DNA from: Meandrina meandrites
Taxonomy: Eukaryota; Cnidaria; Anthozoa; Scleractinia; Meandrinidae
Direction: 5' to 3'
NCBI GenBank assembly: GCA_963693305.1
Contig: OY855904.1
Location: 41,571,304-41,635,303, forward strand
DNA length: 64,000 nt
The translations under genes and the position numbers were made by a program. How positions within the stretch are numbered: position 1 is the stretch's first letter; the number at the start of each line of letters is the position of its first letter. This document shows, piece by piece, positions 1-11,539 of this stretch. The notes under the pieces were generated by a model that made no database searches, was not told the origin of the DNA, and was given only the letters and a program-made list of their open reading frames with translations.

Positions 1-936
1 ATATATAGTCCCGGGTTGCTTCGAGTTTTGATTGGTTCACTGATTTGTCTGTATCCTTTGTGATTGGCCAGCTGCAGAGTGATTACTTAGGTGTTGGTTT
101 TACGACAATCGATTGAAAATCGCTGAAACTTTCGCGCGAAGATTGCGCGCGAAACTGTTCTCAGTTGCTTTGCGCGACTGGACGTAAAATCACCGAAATT
201 ACGATTCGCGAAAACTAGCGAGAAAAGACATAAGGAAATATGACTCAGAATGTATCTAAACCCTTCACGTCTGACTTTTTGAAGGCGATCATCCTTTGCC
301 ATTTTGCATTTTGGTCATTTGCCATTTTGGTCGCTATTGACGCTTTGGAATGTCACATTCCATTTCTTAACAGCCATTTTGTAATGTCAGGTTAGCCCCA
401 AAGATCTTCTCCTTTCTGTTCCTACTTAATTCCTTGATTGAATTCTCGTTGTGTAATGTCGTTACATTGTTTAATTTGAGGCCTATTCAGCTCCCATGCT
501 AATGCAGGCAGATTTTCGCAGGAAGATTACACTATAGCCAGTTAGAATGTTAGCTATAGGGCGCTTTCTATTTGTCAGAAATGGCCGGCCGGCCGGTCTG
601 GTGGTTTTGAACATGAAATGAGCCGCCTTTTCCACGAGATTTTCCCACAAATCCACCATAACAAATGTATAATATTGATGTATTGACTGATTTCACAGGA
701 CAAATCTGACTAACAACGCAATTTTTGTTCTCGAATATAGCGGTCTGGCCGGCAAGTTCTGGCATGCCAAATGGAAAGCAATCTGTGTGTCCACAATAGC
801 GCAATTTCTAAAGGCTTTGTTACTTATAAACTACAAGTAGACGGAAAGGAAAACAAAAATCAATTTACTTCCACACTAAAATTACTTACCTTGTTGCTGG
901 GAAGGCCCAGGCGGTTCCGTCCTGATGCTCATTAAA
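1..936. other. Intergenic DNA, no gene recognised
   Basis: No coding region I can support. A GC-rich palindromic motif (repeated GGCC) lies at about 582-600 with a weaker inverted partner near 741-755, which looks like the ends of a decayed inverted-repeat element. The rest is AT-rich sequence with only short chance reading frames. Confidence 0.5.
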
Positions 937-2000
937 CTAGCTAGGTAATGCTGGTGTGGTCTTAATGCTCATCAGTGGTTGAATCTTATTGTTAGGCACA
1001 GGCCGTCTGGTCTGTCTAATCCTGTGGTTTCTGTAATAAGTATTGCCAGAAGAATACATGGGAAGACTCGTATCAAAGATCGTGGGAACCACCGGCCTAC
1101 TTGTGACACGTATTGCGCACTGAATGCCTGGTCTTGCCACTAGATGTCACCAAGGGTCTGGTCGCACCGCCAGCAGATGTGTAGAATCCGGTCTGATGCC
1201 CCACCCGCTTTAGGGGTCTGCTCGAACTGCCGCCAGCCTCGAGGAAGTTTTTTGGTGCTGGCCTGAGAGCACCGGGTACCAGAGTACCCCTGCCGTCAGC
1301 AGTAGGCTCTGGCGAATTCTTGTGGCGCTCACTTGAAGCCGCGGCATCCACGATGCTCGTGGTGCTGTTGGCGGTTGGGTTTACGGAATTCTTCTGGTGC
1401 TGGCTTGGACCCGAGGGTTCCGCCATGCCATCGACAAGTGTAAGGGACTAAATTAGTCGCTGGTTTGGGACCGCGGTATCTGCGGTACCGTCGGCAGACT
1501 CTAGGAATGAATTTGCACAATGTCGCGCGATCGAGCCGCGGCGCTTTCGCTAGTCTCGAAAAAATCTTTTGGGGAATGTAGTGAGGCCTCGTGATACTGG
1601 GTTCCTTTCACAGGGTGCTCTGCGAAATTGTTCTGACGGCTGGTTGAGCCCACAGGGTCCGTGGTGTCGACGACCGACTCGGCGACACTCTTGCTAGTCT
1701 CGGGAGAGAATTTCTTGGAATGGGGTGGGGTCTCGGAATATGAGGTTCCTTCTATAGGCTGCTGGGCGAGTTGTCTTGACGCGGGATGATTGAGAGCACA
1801 GGGTCTGCGGCGTTGCCAGGAAAATACATGGGAAGACTCGTATCAAAGATGGTGGAAACTGAAAGCCTGGAGTGGCACATAGTACGCACTGAGTGCTTGG
1901 TCTTGTCACCAGATGTTCCTAAGGGTCTGGCCACACCACCAGCCGATGTTGAAAACCTTGTCTGATACCCTGAACGCTTAAAGGGTCTGTTCAAACTGCC
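937..2000 (-). repeat. Two-copy degenerate repeat block, possibly a decayed repetitive exon
   Basis: Sequence from about 1052 recurs from about 1823 (spacing about 771 bp); both copies start with AATACATGGGAAGACTCG and then diverge. On the minus strand a frame without ATG stays open from about 1845 to a stop at 1501-1503 (about 115 codons). It contains two related segments 48 codons apart, the first with EGTSYSETPPHSKKF and ETSKS, the second with KGTQYHEASLHSPKDF and ETSES. An amino-acid-level repeat suggests former coding sequence, perhaps a Ser/Thr-rich repetitive protein. No family is recognised and stops break the frame on both sides. Confidence 0.4.
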
Positions 2001-2160
2001 ATCAGGCTCAGTGAATTGTTTTCTAGTATGGCTGAGAGGCGCTTGGTGCGTGCTGATTTAAGAGGGCGCAAAGGAATGCTTATAGCACTGGCCGGTATCG
2101 CCGGTATCGTCGACTCCCTGAGGGCAGTGCTTCTCTCGGTCTCAGTTAACGTGCCCCACA

Positions 2161-2425
2161 GTGCCATCGACTGGCTCAGGAAATTGTTTCTCGGCCTCTG
2201 TTGAGAGTTCGTTCTCCACAGTTCTATCGATTTGCTCACCACATTGCTTGTCATCCTCTGTTAACAGTTCGTTCTCCACAGTGCCATTCACTGGCTCACG
2301 GCCTTGCTTGTCACAAACCAGTGGATGGCACTATGGAGAACGAACTGTTATCCACAGTGCCATCCACTGGCTTGTGACCTTGCTTGTTAGCCTCTGTTAA
2401 GGGTTGTTCTCTACAGCGCCATCCA
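2161..2425. repeat. 60-bp minisatellite with 20-codon period
   Basis: The motif GTTCGTTCTCCACAG recurs exactly 60 bp apart (2207 and 2267), with further degenerate units to about 2420. On the minus strand one frame reads as a 20-residue repeat containing TVENEL followed by acidic residues and P-V-D/N-G-T, ending at a stop. One unit (about 2315-2352) lies in the opposite orientation, forming a local hairpin. It may continue the decayed repetitive exon next to it. Confidence 0.6.
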
Positions 2426-3929
2426 AGGGCTCTAGAAAGCTGCTCAGTCTTAGGGTTCGCGTTGCGGACAGCACCCTCGACGGAGTCACTTTGATTCTGA
2501 TTGGGAAGTAGTCTTGTTCATTAGTAAATCATTATTCTTCTCCAACAAATTTAATCTTGTCTTAAATAAGAACGTGCAAGAATACTGAGCAACTATATAA
2601 AAAGATATCACTTCCTTTCCACAACAAAACTGGATTTTTGATTCCTTCGTGTACACGTACAAAAAGTGTTTATTTGAGCGAACTCTTTCGTTCCGATTAT
2701 TCTAGAATTTAGTGCGATATATGCTGGACTTTCCCCTACAGATGTTTCATCTTCGATCTTTGCTTCATCGTCATCTTCCACTTCTAGTTCACTGTGAAAA
2801 ATAATACGCGATCCACGATTAGGTCGATGTATTTATTGCATGTCTGCTTGGTCGTGGTTGGCTGATTTTTTGGTACAGGTGCGAGCGAGTCTTTCGCGGT
2901 GCTTTGGTTGATTTTGTCCATTGTGCTTTTTTCTGCACGATTCAGGTTCTAAAATTTATTGTTTTCGATTAACTATAGTTTCCTTAAACGGTTAAGTAAA
3001 ACAACAGTGAGCTCTCAGCAAATAAAGAAATGTTTTCCTCTTTTTCTTTTGTGAAACTAGCAAACTTGCGCGCTACTCTTTTCGATCTTTAGCCGCTTAT
3101 TTTATCAAGTCAAAAAGGTTAAAATTTAAGTTACCTTATTTTAGGAATTTTTCCTGACGTTTCTGAATCGTAAAAATATCGTATTGCGGCTTGAACCGCT
3201 ACAAAAGAGCACCAAAAATTTACTAGTACCATCTTTGCTGTAACGTATAATTACTCCGACAAATTTCAAATTTCGTTTATTTCGTCACAGAATGTCATAT
3301 CGCGTCATACGTAACGCCGGGATTTGGAAAGTCGCCCGCACAAAGGTTAGGTAAAATGTATCCTCAATTAAGGAAAAACGCATTGTTCACAATTGTGTTT
3401 TTGATTTGAGCGCTAGGGAAAGAAATAGACTGTTCGCAGTCACTGGCAGTCTAGTTTTATTTCTTTCCCAATGCACAATCTTCAAGCATACAATTTAAAG
3501 GAGTAAACCTAGTTATGTAATACACCATCAATTCTACAGTTCACTTTCATAATCAAGCTAACACCGAGCACGTGGTGCTGTGTTTTATTAGAGAGGTCTA
3601 GAGAGCTTAATTAAGCACAGACGTTTTTGAGCCACTGACGGTACACGGGCCCGAAACAGCAACAGTGCAACAGGTTTTATAGCAACTGGTATTTTAAGTT
3701 TCTAGCAGTAATATGATAGGCTAAGGAGCTAAATAATTTTTTCTTGCTCACCTCTCGTTTTGCACTGGCGTCCAGTTCTCTCGCGAATCTTTTTCCCACG
3801 TTTAACGACGAAAGATAAACATGTGATTTCGTTCTTCTTTGGGTTCAAAGAAGTGCAGGGTGGGTCAAGGGATGTGGGGGTAGGGTGGTGGGGCATGGAT
3901 TGATTGCCTTTGCCCTCTTATAGTTGAAG
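2426..3929. other. Intergenic DNA, no gene recognised
   Basis: No coding or RNA feature is visible. The sequence is AT-rich with short G-rich runs near 3870-3895. Confidence 0.5.
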
Positions 3930-3933
3930 TTAA

Positions 3934-4315
3934 AGGAGCTCTGTCACGAGGATTTCGCAGATTTTTGGTCTAAACTGTTCTCAAATTAGTGGTAGGCAAC
4001 TTAACCCATGACAAACATTATCTTTGAACATCTAAAGGAAGATATAACCTTAATACGTGGATAGAAATCGAACTACGGATATAAATATCGACTTTTTTGA
4101 AGACACGCGGAAACAACTTGAAAAGTTTAGCTAAACTTTTCAAGTTGCAATCCATTTCCATCGTAGCCATCTGCAGCTAAAGACGCTTGTTAACAGTTTT
4201 CGTGCTCTAATATAGCATTTGTTAACAACCATGAACTATTATTTTTTGTTTTCATTCGACACAAATATAAATTTTGGCTGTTCAAAAATCTGTTAAAATC
4301 CGTGACAAAGCCCCT
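3934..4315. mobile_element. TTAA-flanked MITE
   Basis: Terminal inverted repeats AGGAGCTCTGTCACG (left) and CGTGACAAAGCCCCT (right) are bounded by TTAA at 3930-3933 and 4316-4319, the target duplication expected of TTAA-specific transposases (Kolobok or piggyBac type). It is 382 bp with no coding capacity. A perfect 32-bp palindrome lies inside at 4115-4146. The superfamily is inferred from the TTAA alone. Confidence 0.6.
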
Positions 4316-4784
4316 TTAAAGACACCTGGCCATTTTTCCAACTCGATTATATTTATTCATTGACGCATTTCATTGCAAATCAGTACAAAACTGCAAGTTT
4401 TCACGTGAAAGATTGGATCATCAAAAGAAGCAAAACTTCAGTTTTCTTCCCATGAAAAGGATCATGCAACATTCTGAGCTGATTTTTGCTTTGTACAAGT
4501 GACATTTCCTCCATCCTGTAGGATACAATACTGTGCCACTACAACATACGTACTTTGATGTCATAGCTTGGCAAATGGCTTTTACATATAACATATATCA
4601 TGTCCTCTTTAGGCTGGTTTTAGACCCTAGTAATGGAGTCAGAATTAGATTCATACCAGCAAGAGAGTCATAAGCAGAGTCATCAGTTTGATGAAATCAT
4701 TAGAAACAGAATGCTTTCATTTTCTTATGATTTTAATTATGACTCCGTTGCTTGTGATCCAGTCTTAACGAGATTGTCAGACTC

Positions 4785-4895
4785 CAGGGGTGTAGCCAGG
4801 ATTTTCCACGGGGAGGGGGGGGGGGGTCACATTATGTCATCTAAGGGAGGGGGGAGGGGTAACAAACACCCCAGCACCCCCTAGCTACGCCCCTG
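4785..4895. mobile_element. Short MITE with CAGGGG ends and 5-bp duplication
   Basis: The ends are CAGGGGTGTAGC and GCTACGCCCCTG (one mismatch). The direct repeat GACTC flanks both sides (4780-4784, 4896-4900). The interior holds G-rich and C-rich tracts. It is 111 bp and non-autonomous; hAT-like by end sequence, but 5 bp is short for hAT. Confidence 0.65.
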
Positions 4896-4899
4896 GACT

Positions 4900-5774
4900 C
4901 ACAAGCAGAAGCGGAAGAATTAACCAATCACAATGCTAGTACTCGTCCTCCGAGTGCTTAGATAAACTTTTGTGCTTGCAACCCTGACAATCTGGTTTTC
5001 ACTACCGGTAGATCATAAAGTGGAATCGCAACAGTACTCAAGTCATGACTATGTCAGTTTGATTTTCACTAGATCGTAACACTCAGGTGCTTCTGATTAT
5101 GACTCTGACATCTGTAGCTACCAAACACCAGCCTTTAACGAATCAGTCACCACAGGTAAGGTGCTTCACCCTGCTATGACTTTATAGTCGATGTGATGTT
5201 ATAGCTGTGTTGCTGCCTAGTAACAGGCACCATAGTGGTAGAACAATAACAAAAATAAATAAGAAAAAAAAACCAGTGAGTGTAGCAAGCCTAATGCAGT
5301 CTGGTCCCCTCTGAGAAAACATGCTTGTCTTTTCGATGTTTTTTTCTTTGTATGCTACAATTCAGGCAGTACAGCTGTAGCTAGAGGCAAGACGAAGCAT
5401 CTAAATTTTAGCCGAAAATTAAAACCAAAATACAATTAGTTGGTAAAATAGTCCCCCGTTGGACAATATTACTTTTTCTGACAAAATCTTATGAGAAATG
5501 CTGAATAGCATTTTGGAGCTTCTAGCTTTTCAAAATTTTCTGGAGGGCATGCCCCCAGATGGCCCTAGCAGATCATACCGTCGGTGATCACTGATCTTGC
5601 CTCATCTATACCAAAACTCTGGCGACAGCCCTGACTATGGTGCCTGTTTGCAGGCTAGATACTACTGCACTATTACTATGCAGTAGTCAATAACTGCTAC
5701 TGAGAAGCAATTTTCAGAAAGTAAATAACTAGGGTCTGGTTTGCAAAGCCTAGTCATGCTATACCATCTAAGAA
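4900..5774. other. Intergenic DNA downstream of the CCDC15-like gene
   Basis: No gene recognised. It presumably includes the 3' UTR of the minus-strand gene starting at 5775; no unambiguous polyadenylation signal was picked out. Confidence 0.4.
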
Positions 5775-7199
5775 CTAATCAAGATTTGAAGAGGCTAGTA
5801 CAGTGGACAGTGCTTTAGCATATGCTTTCGGGTTCTTGTAGAAAACACAATTGTTAGCACAAGTTTCAGGATTTGTGTCCCAGATTGTCGGCCCACAAGA
5901 ACATAACGGGGGAAGAACAATGTTTCTGCTGAGCACCTTCTCTTTCAAAATGGCCTGCAAAGCTTCTATATACCTCTCTGTTTCTCTCTCTTTTTGAAGC
6001 TTCTTCTGTTGTTTAGCCAAGTCCATTTTATTTTTATTTTCCTTCTGAGCTCTGATAAATGACTCCTCTTCTTTTCTAACTCTCTGCATTTTTAGCATCT
6101 CAATCTGTCTTTGCTCGATCTCAAGGCGTTCCACTTCTTTTTCGACTTTCAGATTTTCCATTCTTTTGCGATGCTGCTTCATTCGAATGTTTTCTCTAAC
6201 TGTCTCTCGCTCGATATCCATAAACAATCTCCTGTACACAGCAACTTGAGACTTTGCTCTAGCCTTCTTTTCTTCCAAAACCTTAGAAGGTTGCAGAAGG
6301 ACTTCAACATTTTTGGTCGCTTTCTTTAGCTGGGGATCCTCAGTTTTTGTCTGTTGGCTATTCCAGTCAGTGTTTTCAATTTCTAAAGTTTCATCACCCT
6401 CAAAGTGAACACGTTTGTCGTCTTGACCAGGTAAACCACTGTCAGAAATCCATCGATCGTGATCAAAACTTTGATCTGTTATCGCATTCTCACCAATCCA
6501 GTAATCACCGATTTCTTTTTCCGAGTTATTCTTCAAAAGCTCGTCTTGAGAGTTTACAATTTTAGTTTGTCGCCTGGCCATGCCATGATCTTTAGTCGGT
6601 GAAGTTCGCCACAAGCCGCCAGGAAGTTCACTCAAATGTTCAACTTCTGCTCCAAGACTCTTTGAACTGAGAACATTTCTTGCATGTTTGGAGCAATTTC
6701 GTATCTTCGTAGCGTGTTCTTCTAGCAAATGGCTTGCAGCATCCACTGCCGAATAATCTCGAGTGGCGCTACGCTGAATTTTCAGCTCAGAATCGTCGCG
6801 ATAAACACAATTGTCACGTCGAATACTGCTTGGCAACGAACTCTGCTGTACAACATTTCGTTCGACTTCAAAAGCTTCCACTGACATGCCATGCTGCTCC
6901 TCTCGTTTCATTTGCTCCAGATTTCTAACTCTTGCTTTCACCTCCTGCTGGAATTCTTTTAGCTTTTCTTCCTTTTCTTTAATAATTCTTTTCAACCGAA
7001 CTTCTTCCTCGCGTGCGCCGTGTACATGTGTTGCCGGACCGCGATGTGGTTCTACCCAAGCCGAAAATGGCAAAATTGCAGAAGATCGATGCTCAAGTTG
7101 ACCCTTTGATCGAGTTCTTTGCGGTGGCTTCTTCTTGGCCCGCTGCTCTGGTCTTATTGGATTGTTCTGAGGCACTTTAAACTCGATCGAAGCCGCCAT
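5775..7199 (-). CDS. CCDC15: CCDC15-like coiled-coil protein, intronless
   Basis: Uninterrupted 474-residue reading frame. Near residues 40-51 it reads SSAILPFSAWVEP, matching the conserved A-I-x-P-x-x-AWVEP block I know from vertebrate CCDC15. A charged, predicted coiled coil follows (about 62-105). The middle is low-complexity and polar, a second long Lys/Glu/Arg-rich coiled coil covers about 300-420, and a Cys-rich tail contains CSCGPTIWDTNPETCANNC and FYKNPKAYAKAL, also typical of the CCDC15 C-terminus. CCDC15 is a poorly characterised protein linked to centrioles and cilia in vertebrates; that role here is inference. At 474 residues it is about half the vertebrate length. The lack of introns is unusual beside its intron-rich neighbours. 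It shares a short upstream region with the divergent dehydrogenase gene. Confidence 0.75.
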   Translation of the reverse strand: MAASIEFKVPQNNPIRPEQRAKKKPPQRTRSKGQLEHRSSAILPFSAWVEPHRGPATHVHGAREEEVRLKRIIKEKEEKLKEFQQEVKARVRNLEQMKREEQHGMSVEAFEVERNVVQQSSLPSSIRRDNCVYRDDSELKIQRSATRDYSAVDAASHLLEEHATKIRNCSKHARNVLSSKSLGAEVEHLSELPGGLWRTSPTKDHGMARRQTKIVNSQDELLKNNSEKEIGDYWIGENAITDQSFDHDRWISDSGLPGQDDKRVHFEGDETLEIENTDWNSQQTKTEDPQLKKATKNVEVLLQPSKVLEEKKARAKSQVAVYRRLFMDIERETVRENIRMKQHRKRMENLKVEKEVERLEIEQRQIEMLKMQRVRKEEESFIRAQKENKNKMDLAKQQKKLQKERETERYIEALQAILKEKVLSRNIVLPPLCSCGPTIWDTNPETCANNCVFYKNPKAYAKALSTVLASSNLD

Positions 7200-7334
7200 T
7201 GCGTTTCCAACGGTTAACTTTTCAAAACAACTTTTGAAAATTTGTCCAGCGGTTTATTTTATACAACTTTTTCCTTCATGTAACGTTCCACAAATAATCT
7301 TGTTAATTTTCTCTCGTCACGCAATCTGACTAAA
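7200..7334. promoter_or_regulatory. Putative bidirectional promoter region
   Basis: Only 135 bp separate the start codons of the minus-strand CCDC15-like gene (7199) and the plus-strand dehydrogenase (7335), so both 5' UTRs and core promoters must lie in or overlap this interval unless unseen upstream exons exist. No clear TATA box at a convincing distance. Inferred from gene arrangement only. Confidence 0.5.
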
Positions 7335-10300
7335 ATGGCCTCTCTGGATAATCTTCTTGTCTCCGTTTTTAATTTCAGCACTTCGGTGCTTTTGATTTGC
7401 GTCACAGTTTGTATCGTGCTTTATTTATGGACCTACTACAACAGATCAGTCATCTCGGGGATTGATAAGAAATATGTTTTGGTGACCGGTTGCGACTCTG
7501 GCTTCGGGCGGGAAACCGCCATCGCCTTGGATAAACTCGGATTCGGTGTTTTTGCGACATGTTTAACAAGGAAAGGAGAGGAAAGCTTGGAAGCTGTTAC
7601 AAGCAGTAGATTGTTTGCTTTGCATCTTGACGTTAGTGACTCGCAGAGGGTCAAAGCAGTGTATGAAAGGGTAAAAGAGCTGTTACCTCCAGATTGTGGT
7701 GGGTCAGTTATTCAGCGTGTGAGGGGGGGAGGGGGGAGGAGTGGGGTCTTGGGGCTGGGGCAGGGAGGTACTCTGTAAATGTTTAGGTGGGGGTGTGCCG
7801 CTGGGACTATTCCAAACCAAGTTCAGCTCCATTTTGTTGCCCTATTCTAGACTAGAGCCCAAGAACGTCAAAAACCCGACCTGAATTGATAGTTCCATTT
7901 ATGTGAAGTCCCGGGTATGTAGTTCTTGCTTCCAAGTTGCAATTCCTATTCTAGACTAAATTTTTCATACACTGGCCAGTTTCCCAGTAAATTATAACCA
8001 ACTATTCTAGACCAAAACTTTCAGATTTCTTTTCCCTACCCCAGGCTAAACTTCCCCTGAAAACCATACTGTTCACGGCAGCACATACCCATATAACTCA
8101 TGTGAGAGTACCCCCCCCCCCCCCCCCCCTGCTCCCGGGTCTTTGGTTGTGATATAAATCCAAACAAACAAACCCAACCGAAGGTGTTTTGTATTTTCAG
8201 TCTTCAAGTAATTGTTGCTAATTTTTTACTACAAATCTAGCTAGATAATTTCTGTTGAAATACGTCAAGATAAGGAAATGGCTCAAAAGATGGCTCTAGA
8301 GATGTTGTCAAGATACAACACATGCTATGATTGGCTTAAATTAGGGGCCAGATTTTTCTGTTTTGACCATGAGCATATTATGAGCAATGTTACTGTCCAC
8401 TGTGACTGGCAAAACATGTACTGTACTCAGGGAGAAATATATCACTTTCAGACTCTCTTGTTGGGACCTTGTTTTGCCAGGACCCCATTACCCAGAGTGT
8501 TTAACTCCCATACTTGCATCTATTACACTGCATTCTCACAGAGTAGAAATTATCATGGGAAAAGTGCGCATGACATGATATGGAAAATATTCTGACAAAT
8601 GCATCATGTAATGATGCCAACTTCCAATTGGCTAGCCAGAAATATAGAAGTTCACAGGAAATAGGAGTTTAAAAATAACCCAATCTCTAAAAACACTGTA
8701 ACATAAATCCAGTGCAGTTTTATGCTCTGGGTAACAGGCTTCTGGCTCCGCTCTGTCCATACCAGAAAGACCAGGCAATATCCTCTCAGTGTGGCACTTA
8801 AGCACTCAGTTCATAAAGTTAAAAGGTAAAGCCTGTGTATGAGCCTAGTGGCTCATCAGGCCCAAGCTTATTGTGGTTTTTGTAGCATGAAGCAACTAGG
8901 AATATTTCTATTTAACCCCCTGGATGTGATGCAAGTCTATCGCAGGATTACCCCCAGCAGATAATTTCCCGGTACCCATTTATACACCTGGGTGGAGAGA
9001 GGCGCTATGGGAGTAAAGTGTCTTGGCTAAGAACACAATGCAGTGCCCCGGCCAGACCTTGAACCTGGACCGCCTGACCTGAAGAGTCCAGCGCACTAAC
9101 CATTAGGCCACCACACCTCCCATAACTTAAGTTAATCATACCAATAATTAATCACCTTGGGAATAATTGCTACTCTTTTCAACTGCTCCCATTCTCTTAC
9201 TATTTTTCTATTTTGGTCTGAAATATGGTAAGGGGTGTCACCAAAACAGAACAAAGCATAACAAACTTTTAGGCAGTAACCCTTCTCCCCCCCCCCCCCC
9301 CCCCCCCTCCTCAACCAACCAGGCTCTGTACCACATGCAACAATAACATGTTCCTCTTGATTGGTTTGCAGTACTTTGGGGTGTGGTCAATAATGCGGGG
9401 GTCACAAGTATTGGATTAATTGAGTGGATGCCATTTGACGAATTCAAGCGATTGGCAGATGTCAATCTTTGGGGCTTGATTGATGTCACCAAGACTTTCC
9501 TTCCACTTGTGAAAAAGGCTGAAGGCAGAGTTGTAAACGTTTCCAGCATGTTAGGTCAGTGTGAGCCCAACAAGCCAATAAATCGCAACTTGTTTAATCA
9601 ATTGATGATCAACAAGAAAACCAGTACAGAGCTTGAATTGATCATTAAAATCAATGAAATCCATAATCCATAAAATCTATACCGGGACCCATTTCGAGCA
9701 TTGACTTTTATTGATAAATCGACCAATATCAACTGAATTACCGGTAAGTAGCAGAATCTACGTGGGGGGGGGGGGGGGCAGAGCTTTCTGTTTTCTGAAT
9801 TTTTTTTCCCTCTCGCTGCCTTTGATCAAGTGTTGCACAACTCTCTTAGACAAGAGAGAGGGCACCTTCATTTCACCCGTTGCCAACCTGCCACCAAATC
9901 CATAAGTGTCTGTGTGAGTCTGACATGGAACACATCAACTCCATGCAGTGCCGTCATCTTAACTTTCTATAGCAAATAGAAGTTGAATGCTTAAGAAAAT
10001 GAACTCGTAAAATTCCAACAGGGCAATTTGTAATACCAACATCCTGTGCATATAGCATCACAAAGTACGGTGTAGAAGCTTTCTCTGATGCCCTGAGAAG
10101 AGAGATGGCCCCGTGGAGAGTGAGGGTCAGCATCATAGAGCCCGGATCATTCAACACTGGTCTCATGGATGGCAACAGAGCTGAAAGAATATTGAGAGGG
10201 CGCTGGGAGTCTTTGAGTGATGAGGTCAAGAACGATTACTCCGAGGAATATCTTGAGAGAAGTAAGCAGGACTGCAGAAAGCAGTGCTTTTTTAACCCTT

Positions 10301-11031
10301 ATAAAGGTTAGGGAGAATATTAAATGATCACAAAAAGGGATTTAGCTGCGTAGCACTCAAATAATTAACAATAAGTGGTGAAAATCGTGTTTCTGAAGTG
10401 CTTTAAATACTGCTAAGCGTGCGCGCAATCGTGTGTACGGTACTTTAATTTTGAACTACACACACGCAAGACACTTAGCGCAAGCTCCAGTGTTAACGTT
10501 TTAACATCATTTTCACACTGATGAAGGGGTTATCCTGGAAAAGTCTATTTTCACAGTATTTAAAGCACTTCATTAATGCTATTTTAACCACTTATTGTAG
10601 AATATTAAAAGAGTTCAACAAACAATGATTTTTAACTTTATCACATCCCTTTTGATATCACTGGTGATCCTTGTAATGTGATTGGCTCTCAGCAGTGTGA
10701 TTTATTTCACGAATTGCACTATTTTTTTGCTCTAAATCGCATCTTTTTGAAAACCAACATAGTGACTGACATAACGGACGAGACTCCAAACACACAATAA
10801 CTGAGTTCTATTCATTCTACAGGCGTAAAGAACTTCCACAAAGGTTTGCGTATGTGTTCCTCTCACACATACAAGGTTGTTAATGCCGTCATCGATGCTC
10901 TGATGTCAAGTGATCCTCGTATACGTTATCAAGTTGGCATTGATTCAAAACTGTTGACATTTATGTCTCTTTTTCCCTCATCTGGTCCCGACAAAGTCCT
11001 CACAAGATTGTTCATGCCAAATCCTAAGTAA
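7335..11031 (+). CDS. Short-chain dehydrogenase/reductase, retinol/17-beta-hydroxysteroid dehydrogenase-like (SDR9C type)
   Basis: Four exons: 7335-7698, 9372-9554, 10022-10261, 10823-11031. All introns are GT-AG and phase 1, giving 331 residues. A hydrophobic segment at about 16-33 suggests an N-terminal membrane anchor. The Rossmann dinucleotide motif TGCDSGFG is at 51-58, NNAG at 128-131, the catalytic Ser in SSMLG at 179-180, and the catalytic Y-x-x-x-K in YSITK at 193-197, followed by YGVEAFSDALR. TGCDSGFG and the YGVEAFSD block are typical of the RDH/HSD17B6/BDH1 group, which oxidises or reduces retinoids, steroids or 3-hydroxybutyrate at ER or mitochondrial membranes; the substrate cannot be told from sequence. 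Full family length, all key residues present. Introns carry a SINE and C/G-tract repeats. Divergent from the CCDC15-like gene. Confidence 0.88.
7720..8135. repeat. Interspersed repeat with terminal G and C tracts in intron 1
   Basis: It starts in a G-rich tract and ends in a long C run near 8110-8129. It contains GTGCCGCTGG and repeated CTATTCTAGAC motifs, and resembles the better-bounded element at 38860-39271, which shares GTGCCGCTGG. Boundaries are approximate. Confidence 0.45.
8830..9125 (-). mobile_element. tRNA-derived SINE
   Basis: On the minus strand the head contains a pol III A box, TGGCCTAATGG (9110-9120), and a B box, GGTTCAAGGTC (9055-9065), about 45 bp apart as in tRNA genes and SINEs. 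The body, with TACCCATTTATACACCTGG and GGGTTACCCCCAGC-like sequence, recurs at 40410-40600, so it is an interspersed family. It lies antisense in intron 1 of the dehydrogenase gene. Confidence 0.7.
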
Positions 11032-11539
11032 AATCTCTATGGATTAGTTTTGTCAAAATCCTATGAAAACCCTTTAATGGTGAACTTTGTCTTCACGTTG
11101 TGCAGTCATGTATTTGTGGTGACTACAAAAAATAAGCAAGGCGCATTTGCAAAACTGCTTTCTCGACTGACTTTTTCAAAACCAAAGATTCTTTTAGGCA
11201 ATTTAGGTAGCATTCCTTTTAACCAATCCATTTCCAGATCTAGTTAGTCCAGATTGTTTGAATCTGTGTTAGCTGGAACTAAAATCTAAAAAAAGATCGG
11301 AACACAATGACAAGGTGCCTGGGAATGACTTTTTTAAAAACAACGATGGCCGAACTGATTCCATACCAAGTTCAACTCACTCAAATGGAACAAAAATCTG
11401 AAACCAGTTTAGGTTATGTGATCTGAACAATCCACCTCCGGAGGTGGATTATTAGGATTGTCATGTAAGATTTGTTTGTCCATAAATGGAACAGGAAATC
11501 TCATTTTCAATCCCAAAATCCAGATTTAGATTGGTTAAA
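11032..11539. other. Downstream of the dehydrogenase, no further gene
   Basis: Probably the 3' UTR and intergenic DNA; no other feature is supported. Confidence 0.4.
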
